This document shows, one piece after another, positions 18,661 through 29,742 of a DNA stretch of 64,000 nucleotides. How positions within the stretch are numbered: position 1 is the stretch's first letter; each line of letters opens with the position of its first letter. The notes beneath the pieces are model-generated. The model was not told the origin of the DNA and made no database searches. It was given only the letters and a program-made list of their open reading frames with translations. Source of the DNA: Cutaneotrichosporon cavernicola (Eukaryota > Basidiomycota > Tremellomycetes > Trichosporonales > Trichosporonaceae); assembly GCF_030864355.1 (NCBI RefSeq), contig NC_083398.1, positions 806,001-870,000 on the forward strand, read 5' to 3'. The translations under genes were made by a program, and so were the position numbers.

Positions 18661-20878
18661 CAATACTTGGTCACTTTGATCAACATCCCATTCATCTCAA
18701 CTCGTCTTGTTGATTTTCATTAACTCATCAACACTCGGATTCAACAAACATACAAGCATACACACTAGACACATACACAAACCCCCCAAACTTGTCGATC
18801 TTACAAACGCACTAGTTCAAGTCGACATTACCCATTTCCCTTTAGTCGCCTAGTCACCTAGCCCTCTAAGCCCCCTTATAGTCTTCGCCACTTTCCAACC
18901 TCAAAACCCTTTTGGTCACAGCCCAACGACCTCTGTTACATTGCCTTGCCTTGCCTGGCCTTGCATTCATTCATCCACCTCAACCTTTCACCCTCGACGC
19001 CTCACGGTTCTCATTCACCGATCACCGATACACCTGGCATAGAACAGCTTGGCCACCTTGGTGTTACCCCGCGTCCCCCACAACCTACTCCAGTTCTACC
19101 ACGGCCTTTCCGGTTTGCCCTTTAACCTCCGTTAGGCCGACTGTCCGAAACGACAACCTTCTCAACCCCAACCCACATTCACACCCCCCATCCCTCCCCC
19201 CCCCCCCCCCCCACCCCACCCCCTAGTCACCCACCTTGAATCTAGACTCCCACCAAACTCGCCTATCAACCTCAACATTGACTAATCCCACATCCACTTC
19301 TTACTCTTACATCAAGAGTCTTATCTCAGACTCGCTCGGCCTCATCCATTGCTGCGCTGGCGTTGCATCCATTCCCATCGGCCAGCTCAAAACAAGGAGA
19401 ACGCACGCACCGTTATACGCCAATCAACCCCGTGGAACCGCGCACCTTCAAACGGTACCTGGTCAGTCTCTATCTCTCCCTGTCTTGCCCACGGACCTGG
19501 ACCTGGGACCTGTCCTTGATCCCCTCTTTCCATCCATATCCCATCACCTTGATCATCCCCACCCCACTCCACCCCACTCCACTCCACCACTCTCGCTTTC
19601 CTTCATGATCATTGTGATCGTGGCACATCTCACTCGAGTTTTCACCGCTCGGATGGATCAAGGGCATGTGGTGCGTTGCGGTCACGTCCTGGATGGGAAT
19701 GTCCCAACGCCCCCACTGTGGGATGGATGGATGCGATGGCAGATCCATGCATGGTTGAACGACGGCCCTCCTCCTCGCTCCGTTCTTTCTCTCACTCCAC
19801 TCACCTTCTCCTTTCCCATCCACTTGTCCTTTCAACCAGGTCCCGCAGATAGGCCAGCAGTCCTCCCGCACGGCTTTTTGGTTGCTGACATGACGCAGAA
19901 CGAACAAGGTTCCTCTAGCGCCCATAGCGACAGTGCAAAAGCGTCTGAGCGCGAACAGGGTAAGTGTTCGCATGATTCCCAACATTCCCCATTGCCGCAG
20001 AGAGAGCTACAGACTGTGTGTGTCTGAGAGAGAGAGAGGAAAACGCATAGGGAGCGCATTGTGGGGTCGAATCTGTGATTTCCAAGGCTTGCAGAGGAAG
20101 GCCGGCCATTTGGCGTCGCTGTCATGAAGGTGCGCCCGACTGCGGATGAGCGAACATCCACACAAATGTCAAGCTCTTGTCACTGCACAATCATCCATCC
20201 ACCTAGCCCAAGCCGCATCCAACCTATTCCATCCTTCACTGTCGCAACGCTTTCATTCTGCATTCCCGATCTCGCAAACCCCTTCACACGGTGCTCCGCT
20301 ATACGCCGCGTTTCTATCAAGGTGTGAGCAGAGGCACTCATCGCCCCATTTTCGTGCTTCAAAAGCAAGTGGTCACGAGGTTTCTGATGGCGGAACCCTT
20401 CATGGGCACTCTTGCTCCCTTACCCACGTCCTTCTGGGCCGCTATGACCTCCACGCTCGCACCTCGTTGTGCCGTTGTGCCGACCAGTGCTTGGACGTCG
20501 ACCTTGCACCGCCGCATTAGCCCTCTCGTCCCCGCGCGGGTCAGTGCACCTCTAGGTTTTGGGTGTTGGGCAAGCCAGCCAACAGCCAAAGCGCATGTTG
20601 GCCAGAAGCGGGCCGCCGCCCTGGCCACTGTCCGGATGGCCGATGATCACATCGGCGCTGGGCTGGAGCACGTTCCCTCGCGTGCCCTTTACTCCCTCCC
20701 CGCCTTGCTTCTCCCTACGTCTTACCTCTTTACCATTCCTTCATTCTCATCTTCTGTATCCTCTTATGCTGACCTCGCAGCGAACACTGTTCAGACGACA
20801 ACACTCTCTCCAGCAGTTTTCGCCCCCATACGCTCATAAGCGAACGTCAAGCCCTTCCAACACCCCATCTGACGCTTC
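18661..20878 (+). promoter_or_regulatory. probable long, spliced 5' leader/promoter of the zinc-finger gene
   Basis: Pyrimidine-rich DNA of the kind seen upstream of highly regulated fungal genes. It contains a 17-C run at 19196-19212 and several short ORFs. A uORF starts at ATG 19890. A donor (CAGG|GTAAGT) at 19960 and an acceptor (CTCGCAG) ending at 20780 would splice it into a 42-codon frame that stops at 20839, 39 nt before the main ATG. The 263-codon ORF at 19236-20027 has no protein-like features. Transcription start is unknown. Confidence 0.4.
19196..19212 (+). repeat. C17 homopolymer tract
   Basis: Seventeen consecutive C followed by ACCCCACCCCC, within the proposed leader of the zinc-finger gene. 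Confidence 0.9.
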
Positions 20879-22930
20879 ATGTCACTCACGACAACTGCGC
20901 CGCTGAGCTACTCCGACCGCCCCCCTGCCTCGCACCTGTCCTACCCTCCGACGGACAACCGCCCATTCCAAAACCACAACGCTCGCCCCGGCTCCGCGCA
21001 CGGCGTGCCTCCCTTTGACGTGTCGTCTCCCGAGCGTCTTCACTCTTCCGGCGCCGGCGCCAACGTCATTCCAAGAGTCCCCCTACACGACATGGGCCCA
21101 GCCCCAGGCTCATCTCACGGCTACCCTTCCCAGCCTGTACCCCAGATGGGTGCTGCCCCTTACCCACCCCAGCCTGCCGCTGGTCAACAATACTACGGCA
21201 TGCCCCCTCAGCCCGCAGACACCACGCCGCCGACCTCGGCCGGCAATGGCAGGGCACCTGCTGGCAGCTTCACAACCGACGGTGCCCCTATTGTCCCTGT
21301 GGGCATTAGCGGTGGCAAGATGTTCCGTTGCCGCGGCTTTGGCGAATGTGACAAGGTGTTCACACGCTCCGAGCATCTTGCTCGTCATGTCCGGTGAGTC
21401 AATTTATGCTTTCCGACCTACAGCTTACCCAGCAGCAAGCACACCGGAGAGCGTCCCTTCCCTTGCCATTGTGGAAAGGCCTTTTCGCGTCTCGACAACC
21501 TGCGCCAACATGCTGCCACCGTCCACGCGGACCAGACGTCGCTGAACGAGGCCATGCTGGCGTCGCTAGCTTCGGTTCATGCTGCTTTGTCGCAGCGGGC
21601 AAACCGTGAGCAGAGGCGCCGCGGCGAGGTTGTCGAGGTTCCGAAGAATGCCGTCGAGAGGCCGCGTGGTGAGCGCAACAAGGCTGGTCAGCAGCAAGTT
21701 CCAGGTGTAGCTCCTGGCGGGGTCCCTCCTCCGGGTTACCCTCCGGGAGCCGTCTACCACCAGCCTCCACACGGCCAGTGGGCTCCCCCTCCGCCTCATC
21801 ACGACGGCCGCCCGCACACTGCAGGCGGCGGCCCAGCTCCAGGCTGGGGTATGGAGTACCCTGGCTACCCCGGCCAGCCTCCAGTAGGTGACGGCCGCCC
21901 TCCGACTGCCGGTTCGGCCACCTTTGGCGACGACGCAGGACCAAGTCGGCGTCCTCCATCGTCAGCTGGTTACCCTCCCCACGGCGACTACTACCCGGGC
22001 GGGCCGCCTGGCTCGTCTCACGGCCGTCCCCCAACCGCGGACGCTCCTCCTGGCACGGCCGGCTCTGGCGACTCGAACGCTGCTGCCGGATACCAATACC
22101 GTCCGGTCTCATCGAACGGGCCTCCTGGCCACTACGCTGACTCGGAACCACCCACCTCGTCCCACGGTCCTCCTCCGCACTCGCCCATGTATCCCCACCC
22201 TGGAGCAGCAGGCGTCGCGCCCGGCGGCAATTGGGCATCCCCCTCGACATCTCACTCCGCCTACCCGTCGGGTGACCCTAGCATGTACCCCCAGAACCCC
22301 GCCTTGGTCGGCCAGGAAGGTGCTCACCCGTACCCGCCGGGCGCTCCGCAAGACGGACAGTACGGCCCGCCGCCTCCTGGCTCGTCTGGTGGCTACCACT
22401 ACCCCGCTCAACAGGGCTACCCGTACTACGGCCAGCAGTCCCCTGCCCAGCAGCAGGCTGCTCAGTTCGCCAATGCTTCTCTTCCCCCGGGGTCAGGACC
22501 TGTGCAGCCTGGTGCGTATCCCCCCGGCGCTCCCAACGAGTCGCCCTTCCAATACAATGCTCCAGGAACCTACCCTTACGGGCCAGGGCACGATGGCCGC
22601 AAGCGGCGCGCCGATGAAGACGCAGGCGGCGAGCGCAAGCAGCTTCGCAGCAGCAACGGGCCAAATACTGGCGACCAGCGGCCTGCTACGGCGGGTAGTC
22701 AATCAGGTGAGACCCCAATGTGGCTTCCGCCAACCACCGAGCGTCGCCAATCTCTCTCAATAAACGCCCTGGTGGAATCGCATGATGGCCGCGCGTCCCG
22801 TCCGCAGACGGGTGACGCTGCCCACCCTGGCGCGTTCTCGTATCCGTATCCCGGAGCGCCAGGGCCGGCGACCGACGCGACCGGCGCGCGTCCACCCACC
22901 AACGACAAGAAGGCCGTTCCCGCCGAATAA
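20879..22930 (+). CDS. C2H2 zinc-finger transcription factor (Usv1/Rgm1-like)
   Basis: Nuclear DNA-binding regulator. Two exons, 20879-21393 and 21436-22930 (2010 nt, 669 aa); the intron splits the first finger from the linker. The start is fixed by an in-frame TGA two codons upstream. Residues ~145-205 hold two C2H2 fingers: [20 protein letters not shown] with HVRKH, the linker HTGERPF, then [17 protein letters not shown]. This resembles the yeast Usv1/Nsf1 and Rgm1 class; Cryptococcus Usv101 may be an orthologue, but I could not test this. Both flanks are disordered. The C-terminal half is Pro/Gly/Tyr/Gln-rich ([19 protein letters not shown]), typical of an activation or phase-separating domain. 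RRQSLSI near the C-terminus matches a PKA consensus. Confidence 0.85.
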
Positions 22931-23644
22931 GGCGATCGAACTCGACACCACCCACCAACCACGATACAATACCACCTCGCTACCTATCAGCTACCGGAAC
23001 AATCTGCATCTTTTCCTCCATCCTCTCCCCCTCATCATCGTGATTCTAGTCTCTCTCAGCATCAGTCCCGTGGACGGCGCTGGCGCTGGGCGCTATGAAG
23101 TGTTTCGTTTCAGTCTGTGATCCTTCTCCCATCTATACTTCCCCCTCCATAATCGCATGAGAGCCTCTGGGCCGCGTAGCGAAAATGTCCGTAGTTTCTC
23201 CGTAGTTGATAGTCTTTTTGCTTGATGCGCGCTGGGTGCGTTATTATGGATCTGGATTTTTGTATGCAGTGGTCAAGAAAGCATGGCTGGCCAGAGCAAG
23301 GGCACGTTTGTCTGGGCCACAACTGACAGCTTCTGGGCTGTCACTTTGTTTACACGACTTGGTGTTGGACAATCTGTAACTCGGTTCCGACATCAGCCTG
23401 GCGGGCTGACCTGATGTTGTTGGATCGGGCACGTGCATGCCAACGACGATCATGGCGGAACGGAACGGGACGATCGGGAAGCGGAATGTGATCGTGTGCG
23501 CAGTCGCCGAACCAACCCCGGGGAATAACACGGTGTGGGATAAGGTGCGGAGCAAGGTGCGGCGAATGAAGTCGAGTGTTGCTGGTATCTGTATCGGTCG
23601 ACAAATGTCTTAGCGAGAGTGTATCATTATGACGGTTGGCGAGC

Positions 23645-24029
23645 GGCGTCTAGGTCTGAGCCGAGGTGCCGGTGTCTGCGAACTGTGCAAGCAAGCGGCG
23701 CCTGGCAACAGTCTCTGCCTCTGCGACCGTGTCGGGAATTATGAATCGTTGTGAGCATTTACAACCATGTCGGGGAGTCTGCGATCGTCGGAACCGGCGT
23801 CTGCATAGAGCACGCGAATGGTCAGCAAGTCTCAAGATCTCGAGCGGGGTCTGGTCTGTCTTCGGCTCGGCATCTGTGAGTTACAGTTGTACAGTTGTCC
23901 TGGGATCCGGTGAGGTCAGTGAGCGGCGTCTGCTAGCTCGCTGAGCTCTCTGCGACTCTGCCAGCCAAGCTCTAGCGCCAGATATCGGCGTCTGACACGC
24001 GTCGTACGAGCCAGCGTTGTCGGCGTCCT
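23645..24029 (+). repeat. dispersed GGCGTCTG motif cluster
   Basis: GGCGTCT occurs at 23645, 23796, 23925 and 23987, with GGCGTCC at 24022, all in the same orientation. Confidence 0.55.
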
Positions 24030-24295
24030 CACAACGTCACATCAAATGTGCGGGGCCGCAGAGGTACCAGGCTTAGACTGGTTTGTGGAGTGACAAGGTT
24101 GGGTTTGTCGTACGATGGAGCCTCGCCCAGGACAGGCACCAGCCACTAGCGCTATCTGATAGCCCTGGTCTGGAGCGGACGTGCCTCCTTGCTGCTGAAG
24201 AGCTCACGTGCAACATGTCCACAAACTGGATCAAACTGGATCGAGGTACGGGGCTGGTGGACGGGTTGAGTGGGCCAGAGATATTCAGTTTCTAC

Positions 24296-24356
24296 CCAGT
24301 CTCTTAGAGATTCAGTCTCATCCAGTCTCTATCCAGTCTCTAACCAGTCTCTATCC
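24296..24356 (+). repeat. 11-12 bp tandem repeat (CCAGTCTCTAT)
   Basis: Four to five imperfect copies of (A/T)CCAGTCTCTA in tandem, with no coding context. Confidence 0.8.
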
Positions 24357-24618
24357 AACTCGCCAAGGTCGAAGTTGCGATGACAAGAAGCGAACAAGCC
24401 ATGATCGCGATGTTGGACAACATTCAATAGTCCAGATCTGGCAAATGGGTTGTCCTGGCGATCAATGCAGCGATCCGTGCATGACCATGCGACCAGCTGT
24501 CAATGTCGCGCACTGTCCTCCATCCTTGCTTCCCTTGACCCAAACATTAATCCTTCCTCATTCACGCCACTGACATCCAACTTGACTCTTTCTACCAACA
24601 GGCAAGACACGAGACACA

Positions 24619-26641
24619 ATGTCAGCTCCGCCGCGCATGCTGCTCCTCTGCCTCTGGGGCACGGAGCAGTTCTGCGCTCTCCCTCCGTCCTATGATGTGG
24701 GTTGTGGGTTGTGGATCGGGGAGCTGGATCTCTACGGCGTCGGCCACCCCCCGGCAAGTCTAACTTGCTGACAGCAGAAAGCCCTCGCGCTCGCAACGGA
24801 AAAGTTCCAGGTGCCCGCCACCCACATGGTGCGCCTGAGCTGTCCAGTCCGGGAACTGCCTCATTACATTGCGGGATACACCAACAACACCGACTTGTTC
24901 ATGTGCGCCGACCATAGGATGGGGTTGAGCTGACTCCAGCATGGACAATGACTCGTACCACTACGCGTGTGCGAACAAGCACGTTGTGCGGCTCGACGTC
25001 AACATTCACGAGAAGGTTGTGCGTAAATAGCCACCTGGGCATGTCGGCATGTACCAGTGCAGATGCTGACCGGCAGGGCAAAGCTGGTGGCGGCGGAGGA
25101 GGTAGTGGAGGAGGTGGCGGGGACAAGGGAGGTGGTGACAAGGGCGGAAGCGACAAGGGCGGAGGCGACAAGAGCGGTGCGGGCAAGGGCAAGGGCGGCG
25201 ATAAGAAGGAGGGCGGTGATCAGAAGGGTGGCTCGCCTGCTTGTGAGCTGTTACGCGTGGCACTATAGCTCACACCAGCCAAGAGTGCGCCACAGACGCT
25301 GAGCGTCAATACGACGGCGGGCAAGAACGTCTCGCTTACAACTACTGTGACGGGGTACGTAGAGCCTGGCTAGAACATCTGCCAAGTTGGCCGCTGACAG
25401 CAGAGACCTGCCCAAGGGCCCGCCTGCCGGACGTCAGTCACCTGAAGGGCTTGCTGATTCTCAGAGTATCTCGGCACTCTGACGGTGGAAGTGAGTTTCT
25501 CTCGTGCGGACCCACTCACGCCAGAGCGGCACGTTTGCTCAGAACTTCCAGGGCCAACAGCTTGGCCCCAACGAGGTGCTCACAAAGTGTGCGTCGCCCC
25601 GTGAATCAACTCACTCAGTCTACGTGCAAGAAAAAGACACGGTGCGGCTCCTCTTCCGGCCCCGTAGCGTTCGGCCGCAGATTGACGTCCTCTTCCCTGA
25701 AGAGTCGAGTGTATGTCTCCCACTGGTGACGCTCACGCAAGCTCGAGGTCAACGTCGCACTCAAGGGCTGGATGGTGACGACTGCGTACCCCGAGGTCGT
25801 CCTGCGCCCGGACGCCGGCTTTACGCGCCTCCGCTGGTTCCTGCGGGTCAAGAAGGGTGGCGTAGTCGAGGACCTGCTGACCGGCACCGAGTCCCACGGC
25901 CTGTTCATGGAGTTGCTGTCAGCCCACATTTGTATTCGCTGACAACAGGCCGGAAGCCGGACCGCGCCCAAAAATCGACACTAGGCCCACCGCCCCTCTG
26001 AATCCCGGTATGTTGGATGAGGTCGGCTGACACCAGCGTACCCCGACGTTCGGCCGGTCAACGCGTGGGTCTTGCAGCAGTCCTTGTTCCTGCAACATAT
26101 TGACCGCGTGCTCAACACCCTTGGTCTGCCACCACAGAGCCGGTCCGCACTAATCACGGCGTGGCTTCCCGGCATCACGCGGCACAAGAACATTGTGAGT
26201 GTGCAGACCAGCCAAAACTGATGACAGGCTTATCGGTGAGCCCTCGTAGAGATGTACTCATTCAGCATCCTCAACAAGGAGCAGCTCGACCCGTCGTTGC
26301 GCCTCGAGCTCATCCCCGCACCACAGGTCTTGATGCGCCTCCTCATCCTCTTCCGCGGTATCCCTGATGGCGAGATGAAGGAATGGGCCGGACGTCAAGT
26401 CGGAAGTGACATGGGTGTTGACTGGCGTGAGACGTGAGTGACGCCCGAATCGAGCATGTTTTGGTGGCTTGGCATATTAGGCAACCCGGCAGGGAAAAAA
26501 GGAAAGGAAAGGCACTAAACCCTAGCGTGGGCTGGACACCACACCTCAACGACGAGGCGCTCTTCCGTGTCATCGAGTATGCGGCGATGTGAGTGAGAAC
26601 ATGTGGAGGAGGCTGACCACAGGGAGGTGTTTGACAACTAG
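24619..26641 (+). CDS. multi-exon protein with a Gly-rich linker and a bacterial-like C-terminal domain
   Basis: Function unknown. Many small exons are joined by GT-AG introns from ATG 24619 to TAG 26641. The N-terminal part (KALALATEKFQVPATHMVRL ... CANKHVVRLDVNIHEK) is unrecognised. A low-complexity linker of GGGGGS and DKGGG/DKGGS units follows (25087-25235). Next is a beta-rich part (APQTLSVNTTAGKNVSL, YLGTLTVE, GTFAQNFQGQQLGPNEVL, DTVRLLFRP). The C-terminal region (PQIDVLFPEESSLEVNVALK, WMVTTAYPEV, LGLPPQSRSALITAWLPGI, LELIPAPQVLMRLLILFRGI, DEALFRVIEYAAMEVFDN) resembles a family of uncharacterised bacterial proteins with KPVIYLYPE, YWLP and PKPDTxIRVFM motifs. This is from memory of family patterns. 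Some junctions (near 25600, 25720 and 26210-26250) are unresolved, so a frameshift or damaged copy is possible. Confidence 0.6.
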
Positions 26642-26898
26642 TGTCAGGCAGCAAGCAACATCGTCATCGATTAGAAAATGTAATGTGCAGTGACTTTTTA
26701 GTCAGGCACAAGCAGACGCGATGGGATGGATGGTTTCAAAGGGATCGGCAGAAATTGATGGGATGTGATCAGATCCAAACTCGAGGGCCCAGGCAGTGTT
26801 GACCGCAGTCGGTGCCTAGAAATACCCCAGTATCAACACTCCCTAAATACTACGCGTTTCCTCTGTCTTCATCTCCACTCGTCTTCCTTCACCATCCA

Positions 26899-28933
26899 AT
26901 GCTCACACTTCTAGCCCTCCCCCTCGTTGCGGGACAACTTGTCCCCTCACAGACCTATGACCCCCCCGGCGCAGCGGCGGGCAACACCCCTTCGACTGGC
27001 TCGCCAAACACCCAGTGGTCGGCGGTTCTCGGCAACTCGCTGTGGTTCTACGACGCTCAGCGTTCGGGACGCCTCGATGCCGGAGCGTATCCTAACCGCG
27101 TAGCGTGGCGGCAGGACTCGGCGGTCAATGATGGCGAGGTCGTCGGCCTGGATCTCAGTGGAGGGTGGTATGATGCTGGTGACGTGAGTTAAGCGGTGAG
27201 CGGCGAGAGGCGGGACAGATGCGTATGGGAAGATCCGAGGTCTGTGGAAAGGGACGGATCTTTGTCAGACATGACGAAATGGAGGTGTCGGAACCGGGGA
27301 GGGCGATGCCAAGCGCGCTATTCTCGGATCGCGGCTTGTGCGCGTCCTTTCCTGCCTCTATTATCATTCCACAACGAGCATGACATGATGCTTCGTTGCA
27401 CGCTTGGACACTTGGCACGCTTCGCATGCTTTGCGTGCTCCGCAGCTCGCACTGACACCAGTGGATCAAAGCCACCTACCCCCTCGGCTTGACGATGTGG
27501 GCTCTCTCATGGTCGGCCATGTCCTACGGACCCGGCTTCGAGGCCGCAAACCAGACCGCCTACATGGACAGCACCTTGCGTTGGGGCTACGACTGGCTAA
27601 TGAAAGCCCATCCCACCGACGACACGCTGTTCGTCCAAGTCGGCGCCTCGGCCCACGACGGCGGCAACGCCTACTGGGGTCCAGACAGTGGCCTGGCCGG
27701 CAACCGCTCATGCTACGCCATCAACGCCAGTTATCCAGGTACAGACGCGTGGGCGTCAACCGCCGGCGCTTTCGCCATGGGATCACTAGCGTACCAGGGC
27801 ACGCAGTGGAACACGTCCACTTCGGCTTGGGGGCCAGCACCCCTCGCCAATGCCAGCTACTCTGCCCAGTTACTGAAACATGGCGAGACGCTTTACCGCG
27901 TCGCAAAGGAGAACGATAAGAAGAGTTTCATCGACTCAATCAAGGACATTGGTCCGGCCTATGTTCCCAACTCGTTCGGAGACGACCTGTGTACTGCTGC
28001 TTTGGCCCTTGCTGCCGCTACCAACAATAGCGCATACTACGCCGAAGCGTATAACCACTACACCAACTATAGCCTGTCCCGCTCTGGCGCCGTGTGGAAC
28101 TGGGACTCGCGCGTTCCCGCAGCCTACGTGCTGTTTGCGGAGCTCGCCACTGCCCGCCCAGGCTTGGCGGCCGGTGCGGGCCTCGACGCCAACCTGACAG
28201 GCTGGCAGACCGAGGTTGAGGGCTGGATCGAGCGCTCGATTGCCGGCGACTCCGGAAGAACCTACATCTCCCACGCGGGATTGCTCTTCTGGGCTGGCGA
28301 CAGCGACGAAGCGTCTCTCAACCCCGCCATGGCATTTGCCGCCCTCCTCCTCCGCTACGCCCCGCTGGCCAGTAGCACGGATAAGGCGACACAATACCGC
28401 GACTTTGCCGCCACCCAGATCGACTACCTGATGGGCAAGAACCCTATGAACGGTGAGTAGCTGTGCGACCTGTGCAGAGCTAGGTGCTAACCCCAGTCCC
28501 ATACATTGTAGGCATGCACCCCAACTCGCCCGCCGCACCACACGTCGTCCGTGGCTCTGGCCTCACCGACCAAAGCAACCTCCGCGATCCCCCAACGAAC
28601 AAGGACACGCTGTACGGCGCCGTTCCAGGCGGCCCCCGCCCCAACGACCTGTGGTGGCCGTGGCGTGACGACTGGGTCCAAAATGAGATCGCACTCGACT
28701 ACAACGCCAACCTCCCCGCCCTCGCGGCATACCAGCTCGCAACGGGTGCGGGAGACCCATACTACGTCGGCGTGACGGCCGGATACACCGTCCCGGCCGG
28801 ACAACCATGCGACGCGGCCCTGCCGTGCAAGAACGGCCTGAGTGGCGGCGCGATCGCCGGTATCGTCATTGGATGCCTGGCGGCCATCGTACTCGCCGGC
28901 CTGGCGATTTGGCTGTACCGTCGGAGACGGTAG
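26899..28933 (+). CDS. glycoside hydrolase family 9 endoglucanase, membrane-anchored
   Basis: Hydrolyses internal beta-1,4-glucan bonds by an inverting mechanism. Three exons: 26899-27183, 27462-28452 and 28497-28933 (1713 nt, 570 aa). ATG 26899 gives a short signal peptide (MLTLLALPLVAG). The catalytic Asp residues lie in GGWYDAGD, interrupted by a 278-nt intron just after this motif. KATYPLGLTMWALSWS and DGGNAYWGP follow, then the late family motif YIVGMHPNSPAAPH. The proton donor Glu is in QNEIALDYNANLPALAAY. After the catalytic domain there is a short Cys-containing segment and a hydrophobic helix (AGIVIGCLAAIVLAGLAIWL) followed by YRRRR. This suggests a type I membrane anchor rather than free secretion. 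Several N-x-S/T glycosylation sites are visible. Confidence 0.93.
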
Positions 28934-29019
28934 GACAATGGACAGTTATAGAAATGGACTCTTTTCGATAGAACAGGCAAGACATTGCCCCTCCCCTCCA
29001 TAAGCATGAACGCGACCAG

Positions 29020-29048
29020 GTGCTCGAGGTGCTCGAGGTGCTCGAGGT
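29020..29048. repeat. 9-bp tandem repeat (GTGCTCGAG) x3
   Basis: Three copies downstream of the GH9 stop codon, ending in a variant GTCCAGAG copy. Confidence 0.8.
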
Positions 29049-29119
29049 CCAGAGGCCAAGTGATAGAGAGAGGGGCGAGGCCGGCTCGATTGTGGCCAAA
29101 AGATGAGCTCTTGCTCGTG

Positions 29120-29212
29120 TTCCCCCTAGCCGACTTGAACGACTGACCTCGTCATGATCTTTGCAGATACTGCAGATACTAGTGACGCGCTCTACCACTG
29201 AGCTAAGAGGGA
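29120..29212 (-). tRNA. tRNA-Thr(AGU), second copy, identical intron
   Basis: Reverse-complement copy of the gene at 3759-3851. All 93 bases match, including the 21-nt intron. The 3' trailer is also identical for 25 nt, through the TTTT terminator (29098-29101 on the plus strand reads AAAA). The 5' flank shares only a few bases. It lies between the GH9 gene and the deubiquitinase gene. Confidence 0.93.
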
Positions 29213-29742
29213 CGCTGGAATATACCTCTTGAGATGAAAGTGGCTCTCGGGCGAGAGGAACCGGGGTTGAACAGTGCTGTGAGCTGTGAGCATGTCGTGG
29301 GCGCGACACTGCCAGCGTGGTGGATCTGTGTGAGCCAGCACGGAGATTGCTAGTTGTACACCAAACTCGCCGATGACTGACGAGGATACATCTGCCGGGC
29401 TGCGCTGCTCACCAATATGTCACATGTCACGTTGCTCCTCGTCGAGCTTCCATCAAGGCTGAGGCTGCGTGTGCCGGATCCCAGATCCCTAGGCATGCTG
29501 TCGGACAGACTACGTGATGCAGAACAGCGCTGAGGCCATTGATCGCGGCGACAGTCTTCAAACCCAAGTGCATAATCCTAATGAGCCACGGCCCAGAACA
29601 AGGGGGCAAATTACGGAACGGACGGGGATGTGAGCTACTATGCGATGCAGATAGATGATGATGAGGGTATACAATGCCGACACGGGGACATGGGCGCCCC
29701 CGTCAGAGACGCCAGAGACGCCAGGGACCTAGCGCACGCCAC
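29213..29742. other. intergenic region, no gene seen
   Basis: Upstream flank of the tRNA and 3' flank of the deubiquitinase gene. Only short ORFs, none recognisable. Confidence 0.5.

Larger units (their letters stand above)
22931..24618. other. intergenic region with two repeat clusters, no gene seen
   Basis: Only short ORFs. Repeated GGCGTCTG-type 8-mers (23645-24029) and a CCAGTCTCTA tandem (24296-24356) stand out. The region lies upstream of the next plus-strand gene. Confidence 0.5.

Noticed and set aside
19236..20027. 263-codon plus-strand ORF upstream of the zinc-finger gene
   Set aside because: Low-complexity Pro/His/Ser/Thr composition from pyrimidine-rich DNA and no domain. Only its last part overlaps a possible spliced uORF.
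21399..22250. 283-codon minus-strand ORF over the zinc-finger gene
   Set aside because: Shadow of the Pro/Gly-rich coding strand. The plus strand holds clear C2H2 fingers.
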